From assembly GCF_003261175.1 (NCBI RefSeq), contig NZ_QLNP01000072.1:1-50592 (forward strand): DNA of 50,592 nucleotides, written 5' to 3'. A program made the position numbers and the translations under genes. The notes under the pieces are model-generated. The model made no database searches. It was not told the origin of the DNA and was given only the letters and a program-made list of their open reading frames with translations. Source of the stretch: Arthrobacter globiformis. Lineage in GTDB: Bacteria; Actinomycetota; Actinomycetes; Actinomycetales; Micrococcaceae. Of the stretch, positions 1 through 7,126 are shown one piece after another. How positions within the stretch are numbered: the first letter of the stretch is position 1; the number at the start of each line of letters is the position of its first letter.

Positions 1-20
1 CACTATTGAGTTCTCAAACA
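1..20 (-). promoter_or_regulatory. rRNA operon leader, boxA-like antitermination motif
   Basis: Read on the minus strand the first bases of the window are TGTTTGAGAACTCAATAGTG. The core TTTGAGAACTC is the conserved antitermination leader element seen in actinobacterial rRNA operons, before 16S and again before 23S. Transcription would run leftwards out of the window, so a 16S or 23S gene should begin just beyond base 1. The rRNA itself is not visible here, so this rests on the motif alone. Confidence 0.65.
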
Positions 21-256
21 ACAGACACACCCGGCACCACCCAAACCAACGTTCAGGATCGCTCCGGAGCAACTTTTCAAACTTACCCGGTTTCACTCCC
101 CGACGCAAACCCATGTTTCAGGATCCACATCGGCAGGAAAACCAGCCCCACCACACCCAAGCAACCTAAAAGTCACCAGATCATGGTCTTGATTTCGGGG
201 ATTTGGCCGCCCGCGGTTACCAGCTCTTCGCTGTCTCCCTCGCGGCGACTTAGAAA

Positions 257-285
257 ACAATACACCCGCTGCCGCCCCACCGCAA
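257..285 (-). promoter_or_regulatory. candidate promoter, leftward (rrn)
   Basis: On the minus strand TTGCGG (280-285) is followed after 17 bases by TATTGT (257-262). This matches the spacing of a housekeeping sigma promoter with a fair -35 and -10. It lies about 235 bases upstream of the boxA-like leader and downstream of the rpsN terminator, so it would drive the rRNA operon. The rest of 21-434 holds no gene that I can support. Confidence 0.35.
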
Positions 286-434
286 ACCGTCCTCGCGAGA
301 GCATGGGATCCCTGCGTTTCCGCGGTGAAACGGTGCGCGAAGGCACCCTGGTGAGCCTCCGCCGTCGTAATTCCCCTCTGTGCGGTGCGTCACCTACACC
401 CAGCCGTTACCGCAAACGTGCGCGGTTAAAGCAA

Positions 435-470
435 AGGAGGGCCGGCAACCATGTGGTTGCCGGCCCTCCT
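435..470 (-). terminator. Terminator of the rpmB-rpmG-rpsN operon
   Basis: A perfect 16-bp inverted repeat (435-450 and 455-470) with a 4-base loop lies 27 bases after the rpsN stop. In the direction of the operon the stem is followed by TTTGCTTTAAC, a T-rich run. This fits an intrinsic terminator separating the ribosomal protein operon from the presumed rrn promoter. Confidence 0.85.
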
Positions 471-497
471 CAAGCAGCTGGAATCAGCGGTGCTGAA

Positions 498-803
498 TTA
501 CCAGGAAGACTTGGTGATGCCCGGGAGCTCACCGCGGTGAGCCATGTCGCGGAAGCGAACACGGGAGATACCGAACTTCTGGAAGGTACCGCGCGGACGG
601 CCGTCGATGATGTCGCGGTTACGCAGACGGATCGGGGAGGCGTTGCGGGGCAGCTTCTGCAGGCCGAGGCGTGCAGCTTCGCGTGCTTCGTCAGTCGCGT
701 TCGGGTCAACCAGGGTCTTCTTCAGCTCGAGGCGCTTTGCAGCGTAACGCTCAACGATGACCTTGCGCTGCTCGTTGCGAGCAATCTTGGACTTCTTAGC
801 CAT
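498..803 (-). CDS. rpsN: 30S ribosomal protein S14, zinc-independent form
   Basis: A 101-residue S14 of the small ribosomal subunit (uS14). The protein starts [14 protein letters not shown] and ends in the conserved [11 protein letters not shown]. It has no cysteine at all, so it lacks the two CxxC pairs of the short zinc-binding S14 and is the long C-minus type. It is the last gene of rpmB-rpmG-rpsN, starting 4 bases after the rpmG stop. In mycobacteria and Streptomyces such C-minus sets are repressed by Zur and replace the zinc-binding proteins when zinc is scarce; the gene order here matches that arrangement. A canonical zinc-type S14 is expected elsewhere in the genome. Confidence 0.95.
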   Translation of the reverse strand: MAKKSKIARNEQRKVIVERYAAKRLELKKTLVDPNATDEAREAARLGLQKLPRNASPIRLRNRDIIDGRPRGTFQKFGISRVRFRDMAHRGELPGITKSSW

Positions 804-807
804 GTGT

Positions 808-975
808 TTAGCGCTCCTCTCGGAATTCGACGTGCTGGCGGATCTTGGGGTCGTACTTCTTCAGGACCAGACGGTCCGGATCGTTACGACGGTTCTTACG
901 GGTTACGTAGGTGTAACCCGTGCCCGCGGTCGACTTGAGCTTGATGATCGGACGTACGTCCTTGTCCTTTGCCAC
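808..975 (-). CDS. rpmG: 50S ribosomal protein L33, zinc-independent form
   Basis: A 55-residue bL33 of the large ribosomal subunit, starting with GTG: (M)[20 protein letters not shown] and ending HVEFREER. It has no cysteines, so the two CxxC knuckles of the zinc-binding L33 are absent. The GTG start shares one base with the TAG stop of rpmB (TAGTG), which implies translational coupling. It lies between rpmB and rpsN in a C-minus ribosomal protein operon that in related bacteria belongs to the Zur regulon. Confidence 0.93.
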   Translation of the reverse strand: MAKDKDVRPIIKLKSTAGTGYTYVTRKNRRNDPDRLVLKKYDPKIRQHVEFREER

Positions 976-1211
976 TAGAGCTTCACTCCTCGTGCCAGGA
1001 TGTCGGCGACGACAACGTCGATGCCGCGTACGTCGATGGTCTTGATGCCCTTTGCAGAAAGCTGCAGAGTGACATTACGGCGCAGGGACGGAACCCAGTA
1101 GCGCTTCTTCTGAATGTTCGGGTCGAACCGACGCTTGTTGCGGCGGTGCGAGTGCGAAATGCTGTGTCCAAAGCCCGGCTCGGCTCCGGTCACCTGGCAG
1201 TGTGCTGCCAT
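975..1211 (-). CDS. rpmB: 50S ribosomal protein L28, zinc-independent form
   Basis: A 78-residue bL28 beginning [14 protein letters not shown], with the conserved [16 protein letters not shown] segment at about residues 20-35. The CxxC of zinc-type L28 is reduced to CQVT, leaving a single cysteine. The ATG at 1211 is chosen over an upstream in-frame ATG at 1262 because it gives the family N-terminus and has an AGAGGAGAG ribosome binding site just before it. First gene of the operon with rpmG and rpsN; no S18 gene accompanies them, unlike the four-gene mycobacterial Zur operon. Confidence 0.93.
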   Translation of the reverse strand: MAAHCQVTGAEPGFGHSISHSHRRNKRRFDPNIQKKRYWVPSLRRNVTLQLSAKGIKTIDVRGIDVVVADILARGVKL

Positions 1212-1224
1212 GACGACTCTCCTC

Positions 1225-1239
1225 TGAAAATGAATGAAA
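1225..1239 (-). promoter_or_regulatory. Candidate Zur operator upstream of rpmB
   Basis: The plus strand reads TGAAAATGAATGAAA; 11 of 15 bases agree with the actinobacterial Zur box TGAAAATGATTTTCA, and the left half-site TGAAAATGA is perfect. It lies 13 bases upstream of the rpmB start and abuts the ribosome binding site, which is unusually close. The right half-site is poor, so this is only a candidate. Confidence 0.35.
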
Positions 1240-1663
1240 CGGCTGGCAGAGTTCTGCTTCACCGTGCGGCAGGCGGCGTCCGCATACAGCCTTACGCGTC
1301 CGCACGTTTCAACACCGGCGAACCGGGTTTACTGCGGCGGAATACGATGAGGCACTAACACCTGGCAATGGAAGCCACTGCGAAGTGCCGGGATACTGGG
1401 CGAATACAGGAATGCACGCAACTTGAGCCCCTAACTACCGGCCTCCAGGACTGTGAATACTCCAACAGCCACCGCAAACCGGAGCAATTGCACACGCTCC
1501 GCGCCACCTAGCGCCAACCAAGTCTACGAGACACCCGAATTAAAGACCAATCCGGGGGCGAAGTGCATAGAGCGCCCGGCGTCGAGGGGGCCTTCTTCCA
1601 AGACATATGCGGAAAGAAGGCTCTTCACAGCAAAGGCAAAGGATGGGGGCGGAATCTTGAGCC
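1240..1663. other. Intergenic region between rpmB and the flavoprotein gene
   Basis: No gene is supported here. It must contain the leftward promoter of rpmB and the rightward promoter of the flavinylation operon. The only structure I see is an 8-bp inverted repeat GCCTTCTT/AAGAAGGC (1590-1597 and 1614-1621), 42 bases before the start at 1664, which could be an operator or a leader hairpin. Confidence 0.4.
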
Positions 1664-3130
1664 ATGAACACACAGCTCCTGCCCTCCCCCGGGACCGGCA
1701 CTCCGATGCGCCCGGCCCATGGGCCTGCTCCGGTTCGGGAGGCCGGCCGTTTCGCCGGCCAGCACCGGCGCAGGCTACTCCGCGCCGATGTCCTGACGGT
1801 GACTGCCTGGTCCTCGTTGGCCGCTTCGGTGGCGCTCTGGCTTGCCGACGGCGGCCTGACGGCAGTTTCGTCGCCGGCGGGCATGGTCACGGCGCTAGGC
1901 ATAGTTGCCGGCCTTGCCGGAATGGACCTGGTGCTGCTGATGCTGCTGCTGGCTGCGAGGATTCCGTTCATTGACGGCGCGGTGGGGCATGACCGGGCGC
2001 TGGAGTTTCACCGGAAGCTGGGGAAACCCTCGCTGTACCTGCTGCTGGCCCACGGGCTCCTCATCGCGGTGGGCTACGGCATGGCCGAAGGCCTCGACCC
2101 GGTCAGCGAAGCCGTGGCGCTCTGGGTGCTCGTGCCCGATATGTGGCTCGCCTTCATCTCCCTGGCCCTCTTCATTGCGATTGTTGTCACGTCCCTCGTG
2201 GCGGTCCGCCGGCGGTTTCCCTACGAATTCTGGTACGCCGTGCACCTGCTCACCTATGCTGCCGTGCTCACCTCGCTGCCGCACCAGTTCAGCGTGGGCG
2301 GCCTGTTCGCCGTCGGCACCGGGCAGCGCTGGTACTGGCTCGCGATCTGCATCGCCACCGGAGCTACCCTGCTGTACTACCGGATCATCCAGCCGGTACG
2401 GGCAACCTTCAGGCACCAGCTCACGGTTGAGCGCGTCACCTCCGTGGCCCCCGGGGTGGTCAACATCGAAATGAGCGGCCTGCAGCTCGGCTCGCTGGCC
2501 GGAAACGGCGGGCGGTTCTTCATCTGGCGCTTCCTCGCCCCGGGCCTGTGGTGGCATCCGCATCCGTTCAGCCTGTCTGCGGAGCCGGTGCGGACAGGAC
2601 CTGATGGCCACGGGAGATTGCGGATCACGGTTCGTGATCTGGGCCGGGGCTCCGCGCAACTACTGAGGCTGCGGCGCGGAACGAAGGTCGCGGTCGAAGG
2701 GCCCTACGGACTCTTCAGCTCCGCCGCACGCAGCAAGGACCAGGTGGTCATGATCGGCGCAGGCATCGGTATTACGCCGTTGCGGGCCCTCCTGGAGACC
2801 ACGCCTTTCGCCCCCGGCCAGGCCACGGTCCTGCTCCGCGGGCACAGCAACAAGGAGCTCTACCTGGGCGAGGAAATCCTCGAACTGTGCCGGCTGCGCG
2901 GCGCCACCCTGTTCCACCTGACCGGCGGACGGGACCCCGGCTCACCTGACAGCTGGCTTCCGGCCGCCGAACACCGGGCGGGGTATGCCCTGGCGGACTA
3001 CGTCCCGGAAATCGCTTCCGCCGACGTCTATGTATGCGGTCCCTCGCGGTGGGCAGGCAACGTCCTGAACGCCGCCCGCGCCGGCGGCGTCCATGAAGAT
3101 CAGCTCCATCACGAAAGGTTTGACTGGTGA
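1664..3130 (+). CDS. Ferric-reductase-like membrane flavoprotein
   Basis: A 488-residue protein with a cytoplasmic tail, about six membrane segments (roughly residues 40-245) and a ferredoxin-reductase-type FAD/NAD module (about 255-488). Membrane histidines at about 116, 130, 194 and 207 are candidate heme ligands. The FAD motif HPFSLS lies at 300-305, a GPYG loop at 346-349 and the nucleotide motif GAGIGITP at 365-372, with a late YVCGP. It should pass electrons from NAD(P)H across the membrane. It heads an operon with an FMN_bind protein (GTGA overlap) and ApbE, so the likely acceptor is the covalent flavin of the next gene product rather than ferric iron itself; that is inference. Confidence 0.85.
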   Translation: MNTQLLPSPGTGTPMRPAHGPAPVREAGRFAGQHRRRLLRADVLTVTAWSSLAASVALWLADGGLTAVSSPAGMVTALGIVAGLAGMDLVLLMLLLAARIPFIDGAVGHDRALEFHRKLGKPSLYLLLAHGLLIAVGYGMAEGLDPVSEAVALWVLVPDMWLAFISLALFIAIVVTSLVAVRRRFPYEFWYAVHLLTYAAVLTSLPHQFSVGGLFAVGTGQRWYWLAICIATGATLLYYRIIQPVRATFRHQLTVERVTSVAPGVVNIEMSGLQLGSLAGNGGRFFIWRFLAPGLWWHPHPFSLSAEPVRTGPDGHGRLRITVRDLGRGSAQLLRLRRGTKVAVEGPYGLFSSAARSKDQVVMIGAGIGITPLRALLETTPFAPGQATVLLRGHSNKELYLGEEILELCRLRGATLFHLTGGRDPGSPDSWLPAAEHRAGYALADYVPEIASADVYVCGPSRWAGNVLNAARAGGVHEDQLHHERFDW

Positions 3131-3654
3131 GAATCAGAGCAGCAGTTTCAGCCGCCTTGGCTTCGGCCGGCATCCTCCTGGTCGGCTGGCAATCAGGTGT
3201 CCATGTGGCCGATACCCGCAGCGCGGTTGCGGCCGCGGCAGCGGGAAACCAGGCGTCGGGGACGGGAACCACGGGCACCAGCGGCGCAGCGTCGTCGGAA
3301 TCCGCGGCGTCGTCCGGGACGACCGGCAGTTCGGGAACGGCCGGCGCATCCGGAGCCGCCGGTGCGGCGGCCAAGGCCGGCGGCACGTACGACGGCGATG
3401 TGGTCCAGACCCGCTTCGGCACCGTGCAGGTCCAGATCACCGTGAAGGCCGGGGAGATCACCGACGTCACGGCCCTGAAACTCACCGACGCCGAGGGCCG
3501 GTCCGCGCAGATCAGCAACTATGCCGCCCCGGTTCTTCGCGATGAGGTGCTTCAGGCACAGTCCGCCGACGTGCAGACCGTAGGTGGGGCCACCGTGACC
3601 AGCGACGCCTACCTCACCTCCCTCCAGGCGGCCCTCGATGCAGCCAACCTCTGA
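3127..3654 (+). CDS. Secreted FMN-binding domain protein
   Basis: A 175-residue protein with an N-terminal signal or anchor segment (residues 4-20), a Ser/Gly/Ala/Thr-rich linker (about 35-85) and an FMN_bind domain (about 86-175). The motif GGATVTSD (153-160) resembles the SGATLTS flavinylation site of NqrC and RnfG, which makes Thr158 the predicted residue for phosphoester-linked FMN. The GTG start overlaps the previous stop as GTGA. It is the likely extracytoplasmic electron carrier that takes electrons from the upstream flavoprotein after ApbE has attached FMN. There is no lipobox. Confidence 0.85.
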   Translation: MRIRAAVSAALASAGILLVGWQSGVHVADTRSAVAAAAAGNQASGTGTTGTSGAASSESAASSGTTGSSGTAGASGAAGAAAKAGGTYDGDVVQTRFGTVQVQITVKAGEITDVTALKLTDAEGRSAQISNYAAPVLRDEVLQAQSADVQTVGGATVTSDAYLTSLQAALDAANL

Positions 3655-4483
3655 GACCGCGCACCGGCTCCGCGCCCGGACCTTCACCTGCATGGGAACT
3701 GTCACCAGCCTGGCTGTCCCGACGGACGCGCACAAAGCACCCCAAGCGGCGGCCGATGAGCTGGAGGCGGCAACCGCCGTCGTCGAACGCCTGTTCACGG
3801 AACTGGACAGCATCTTCAGCCTCTACCGCCCCGATTCGGAGGCGAGCCGGTTGGTGCGCGGCGAACTGACGCTGCCGGAGGCGTCGGCCGAGATGCGGGC
3901 GCGGTATGAGGAGGCGGCCGAGTGGCGGCTCCTCACGGAGGGAGCCTTCACGCCGGAACGTCCGGATGGGGCGCTGGATCTCTCCGGAATCGTCAAGGGC
4001 CACGCCATCAGGGAAGCCGGCATGTCGCTGCTGGCGCTCGGCATGGCCAACTGGTGCCTAAACGCCGGCGGGGACGTGCTGGTCAGCGGCTCCCCCAACC
4101 CCGACACGGATGTGCCGTGGCGGGCGGGGATCGTTGACCCGGCGGACAGGAGGACCCTGCTCGCCGGATTCCCGCTGGGCGGGGCGGCGCTGGGTTCGGC
4201 CCCGCCGGACGGAATGGTGGCCGACGGCGGGACCCGGGCGGCGCTGGCCACCTCCGGTTCCGCTGAGCGTGGGGACCACATATGGAGTGTCGCGGCCGGG
4301 GCCGCGGAATTCCGGCAGGTTTCCGTCGCCGCAGCGGACGTGGTCACCGCCGATGTGCTGGCTACCGCGATCGTGGCAGGCGGGGTGCCCATGCTCAACC
4401 GCGCCACCGCCATGTGGGACATCGAGGCGCTGGCCGTCAGCGCAAATGGCGAGCTCCTGGCGACCGGCGGGTTCCGGCGGTAG
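3638..4483 (+). CDS. apbE: FAD:protein FMN transferase (ApbE family)
   Basis: A 281-residue ApbE-like enzyme that would transfer FMN from FAD to a threonine of the FMN_bind protein encoded just upstream. Visible family motifs are TCMGT near residue 17, DLSGIVKG (114-121), NAGGD (142-146), ATSG (204-207) and the metal-site segment D234-V-V-T237-A-D239 followed by VLATA. The start overlaps the end of the FMN_bind gene by 17 bases. It is shorter than most ApbE proteins and has no clear signal peptide, so the site of flavinylation (cytoplasm or outside) is not settled. Confidence 0.85.
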   Translation: MQPTSETAHRLRARTFTCMGTVTSLAVPTDAHKAPQAAADELEAATAVVERLFTELDSIFSLYRPDSEASRLVRGELTLPEASAEMRARYEEAAEWRLLTEGAFTPERPDGALDLSGIVKGHAIREAGMSLLALGMANWCLNAGGDVLVSGSPNPDTDVPWRAGIVDPADRRTLLAGFPLGGAALGSAPPDGMVADGGTRAALATSGSAERGDHIWSVAAGAAEFRQVSVAAADVVTADVLATAIVAGGVPMLNRATAMWDIEALAVSANGELLATGGFRR

Positions 4484-5245
4484 TTAGAGCCGGGTGAGCT
4501 GGGCGTACCTGGGCTGGAGGTTGTCGCCGGAGGACCTGCCGGTGACCCGCCGGACCACCCACGGTGCGGCGAACTCCCGGACCCAGCGGGCGTTGGCCCT
4601 CAGCGCCTCCGCCTTGCTGAGCTCCGGGACGGGGGTCATGGGCGGAACCTCGATGGAGTGCTCATGTTCGAGGACCGTCAGGACGCGTTTGGCCATGTTC
4701 GCGTGCCCGGCGGCGGACATGTGCATCCGGTCCTTGGCCCACATGCCCCAGTCGTAGTACTCGTTGAAGCGCCAGTAGTCCACCAGCAGGGCGCCATGGT
4801 CCCCGGCGATGCCGCGCACGAGTTCGTTGTAGATGGCCGTGCGCCCCCGCATGGTGCCGAAGACCTTCGAGCCCCGCGCATCGAAGCCCGTGAACAGCAC
4901 CACGGTGGCGCCCGTGGCCGCGAGCTTCCCGACGGCTTTTTCGTAATCCGCGAGCAGGTCGTCGATGTCGACCTTGGGCCGGAGAATGTCGTTGGCGCCG
5001 GCGTAGAGGGTCACCAGCGTGGGGTTGAGCGCGATGGCGGCGTCCACCTGCTCGGCCAGGATCTGCCGCAGCTTGCGGCCGCGGATGGCAAGATTCGCGT
5101 ACCCGAAGCCGGGGTCGGCCACGGCAAGTTGCTCCGCCACCCGGTCAGCCCAGCCGCGGAGCCCGTTGGGCCGCGCGGGGTCGTCGTCGCCGACGCCCTC
5201 CGTGAAGGAATCTCCAAGGGCAACGTACCGGGCCGTGAAATCCAT
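4484..5245 (-). CDS. SGNH/GDSL hydrolase family protein (copy 1)
   Basis: A 253-residue esterase-type hydrolase of the SGNH fold. Block I GDSFTEG follows the start closely, an AGANDIL block III and a DRMHMSAAGH block V (catalytic Asp and His) are present. The ATG at 5245 (MDFTARYVALGDSFTEG) is preferred over one at 5278. There is no signal peptide, so it is probably cytoplasmic. It is convergent with apbE and is a close paralogue of the gene at 6212-7072; both share GFDVKxS/GFDARGS and a C-terminal GDNLxPR tail. The substrate is unknown. Confidence 0.88.
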   Translation of the reverse strand: MDFTARYVALGDSFTEGVGDDDPARPNGLRGWADRVAEQLAVADPGFGYANLAIRGRKLRQILAEQVDAAIALNPTLVTLYAGANDILRPKVDIDDLLADYEKAVGKLAATGATVVLFTGFDARGSKVFGTMRGRTAIYNELVRGIAGDHGALLVDYWRFNEYYDWGMWAKDRMHMSAAGHANMAKRVLTVLEHEHSIEVPPMTPVPELSKAEALRANARWVREFAAPWVVRRVTGRSSGDNLQPRYAQLTRL

Positions 5246-5346
5246 GGGAGCAAGTCTGCCACCCGTTGCCGGGAGCAACCAAGACGGGCCCGTGCTGTCC
5301 GGCTCGCCGGGAGCTGCTGCCTCCGACCGGCTGGGTACTGCTACTG

Positions 5347-5832
5347 CTACTGCTGCCGCTCGCGGAGAATCCAGTGATTGCTGTCCAAACGGGCGACAAT
5401 CTTTTCGCCGATGCGTGCGAGATCCGCTACATCAGGCTCAGTCAGGGCGTCGAGGAACAGCGAGCGCACGGATTCGACGTGGCCCGGCGCCAGTTCCACA
5501 ATGGTGGCGATGCCCTGCTCGGTGAGGTGCGCGGTAGTGACGCGTGCGTCGCCGGGATGCGGCCGGCGTTCCACCCAGCCGCGGTTCTGGAGTTTGGTCA
5601 CCACATGGGACAGCCGCGAGAGGGAGGCGCTGGTCCGCGCCGCCAACTCGCTCATCGGCAGGAAGCGCCCCTCGGCCTCGGAGAGCATCGCCAGCACGTT
5701 GTAGTCGAACAGCGACACCTTTCCGGCAGCATGCAGCTGGGTATCAAGCGACGCGGGCAGCATGGTGTTGATGCTCAGCAGGGCAAGCCATGCCCGGCGT
5801 TCATTGGCGTTGAGCCAGCGCGGTTCGGTCAT
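5347..5832 (-). CDS. MarR family transcriptional regulator
   Basis: A 161-residue winged-helix regulator. The recognition region SELAARTSASLSRLSHVVTK and the wing sequence VERRPHPGDARVTTAHLTEQG are typical of MarR. It is divergent from the YciI gene at 5931 with a 98-base spacer that holds the palindrome CTTGACGGTTCAAG. It probably represses itself and its divergent neighbour. The ligand is unknown. Confidence 0.9.
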   Translation of the reverse strand: MTEPRWLNANERRAWLALLSINTMLPASLDTQLHAAGKVSLFDYNVLAMLSEAEGRFLPMSELAARTSASLSRLSHVVTKLQNRGWVERRPHPGDARVTTAHLTEQGIATIVELAPGHVESVRSLFLDALTEPDVADLARIGEKIVARLDSNHWILRERQQ

Positions 5833-5856
5833 TACTCCATCCTAGGAGAACAGACG

Positions 5857-5870
5857 CTTGACGGTTCAAG
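5857..5870. promoter_or_regulatory. Candidate MarR operator
   Basis: CTTGACGGTTCAAG is a perfect 5-bp inverted repeat with a 4-base centre, of the size and form MarR proteins bind. It is 25-38 bases upstream of the marR start, in the divergent promoter region shared with the YciI gene. Confidence 0.45.
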
Positions 5871-5930
5871 GCCGGTTCTGTTGGCGGCGAGTCGCCGGGC
5901 GGCCAGGGCCCTGGCGGTAGGCTGGCCGTC

Positions 5931-6215
5931 ATGTACGTAGTTTCCCTGACCTACAAAGTTGCCCAGGAGATCGTGGACCAGCACCTGGATGCCCACGTGG
6001 ACTGGCTGAAGGATGCCTTTGACGAAGGCGTCTTCATCGCCGCCGGCCGCAAGGTTCCGCGTACCGGAGGCGTGCTGCTCTCCAGGGCCGACCGTCCGAC
6101 ACTCGACGGGTCCTTGGCCCAGGACCCGTTCAACGTTCACGGCGTCGCCGACTTCGAGGTCGTGGAATTCGCAGCAAACCGCACCGCGCCGGGGTTCGAG
6201 AACCTGCTGGACTAG
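5931..6215 (+). CDS. YciI family protein
   Basis: A 94-residue protein of the YciI/YCII fold (ferredoxin-like), starting MYVVSLTYKVAQEIVDQHLDAH and containing the HVDWLKDAFDEGVFIAAG segment usual for the family, including the conserved His and Asp. Function in the family is mostly unknown, although related proteins act as small hydrolases or dehydrochlorinase-like enzymes. It is divergent from marR and its end overlaps the convergent SGNH hydrolase gene by 4 bases. Confidence 0.85.
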   Translation: MYVVSLTYKVAQEIVDQHLDAHVDWLKDAFDEGVFIAAGRKVPRTGGVLLSRADRPTLDGSLAQDPFNVHGVADFEVVEFAANRTAPGFENLLD

Positions 6216-7072
6216 CCTGCGCGTCCGCGACTGTCCGGCTCCATCAGCTTTCTCAGGCCGCCTTTTCGCGGAACCTTGACCGGCTGCGGCCACCGGGGCC
6301 TCAGGTTGTCGCCCAGCGTGATGCCACGGAGCTTCCGGCCGAACAGCGGCAGCACCCAGTCATTCAGCCAGCGCCGCTGCCGGCGCTCCCAGTCGCGGAG
6401 GGTCATCCTGCCCGGCGGCTCCCATTCCTTGAGGCTGATCTTGTGCGGCACACCCAGGTGGTCCAGCACCTGGGCCGCGAGGTACTTGTGGCCGGCCTTG
6501 GACATGTGCAGCCGGTCGGTGTCCCACATCCTGCGGTCGTGGAAAGCCTCGAAACACCAGTAGTCCACGAGTACAGCCCCGTATCTGGCGGCGACCTCCC
6601 GGACCCGCCGGTTGTACAGGGTGTTCCTCTTCTTGAGCGGTTCGAGCACCGCGGACACCTTGACGTCGAACCCCGTGAACAGGACCAGCGTGGCGCCGGT
6701 GGCCGCCAGCCGGGCCACCAGTTCCTCGTACTGGGCCAGGAGCTGGTCCATGTCCGTGCCGAAGTCCAGGATGTCGTTGCCGCCGGCATAGAGGGTGACG
6801 AGTGTGGGCTCCATGGCGATTGCCTGCTCCAACTGCTCATCCACGATGTGCCGCAGCCGCTTGCTCCTGATCGCCAGGTTGGCGTAATGCCAGCCGGGTT
6901 CTGCCTTGGCCAGCTTCTCCGCCACACGGTCAGCCCAGCCACGCACCCCGTTCGGCAGCCTGGAACTCCGGTCGCCCACACCCTCGGTGAACGAGTCCCC
7001 CAAGGCAACGAACAGCCGCCGCCTGCCCCGGTCCGGATGCAAAGGAGAGTCACCCACCCGGACAAGGTACAC
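6212..7072 (-). CDS. SGNH/GDSL hydrolase family protein (copy 2)
   Basis: A 286-residue SGNH hydrolase with GDSFTEG near residue 26, AGGNDIL and DRLHMSKAGH. It is a paralogue of 4484-5245, aligned over nearly the whole length, with a longer C-terminus rich in Arg/Lys. The start drawn is GTG at 7072; a later start nearer to the GDS motif is possible, so the first 20 residues are uncertain. It lies 54 bases downstream of the siderophore-interacting protein gene on the same strand and may be cotranscribed with the iron operon. If so it could be an esterase acting on imported siderophore, which is speculation. Confidence 0.82.
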   Translation of the reverse strand: MYLVRVGDSPLHPDRGRRRLFVALGDSFTEGVGDRSSRLPNGVRGWADRVAEKLAKAEPGWHYANLAIRSKRLRHIVDEQLEQAIAMEPTLVTLYAGGNDILDFGTDMDQLLAQYEELVARLAATGATLVLFTGFDVKVSAVLEPLKKRNTLYNRRVREVAARYGAVLVDYWCFEAFHDRRMWDTDRLHMSKAGHKYLAAQVLDHLGVPHKISLKEWEPPGRMTLRDWERRQRRWLNDWVLPLFGRKLRGITLGDNLRPRWPQPVKVPRKGGLRKLMEPDSRGRAG

Positions 7073-7126
7073 ACGTTGAGCAACGCACAGGGAAACCGCA
7101 GATGAACACCAGCCAGAGCGCCAGGG

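Noticed and set aside
1453-1974. Open frame across the start of the flavoprotein gene
   Set aside because: It overlaps the true gene in another frame and its translation is low-complexity.
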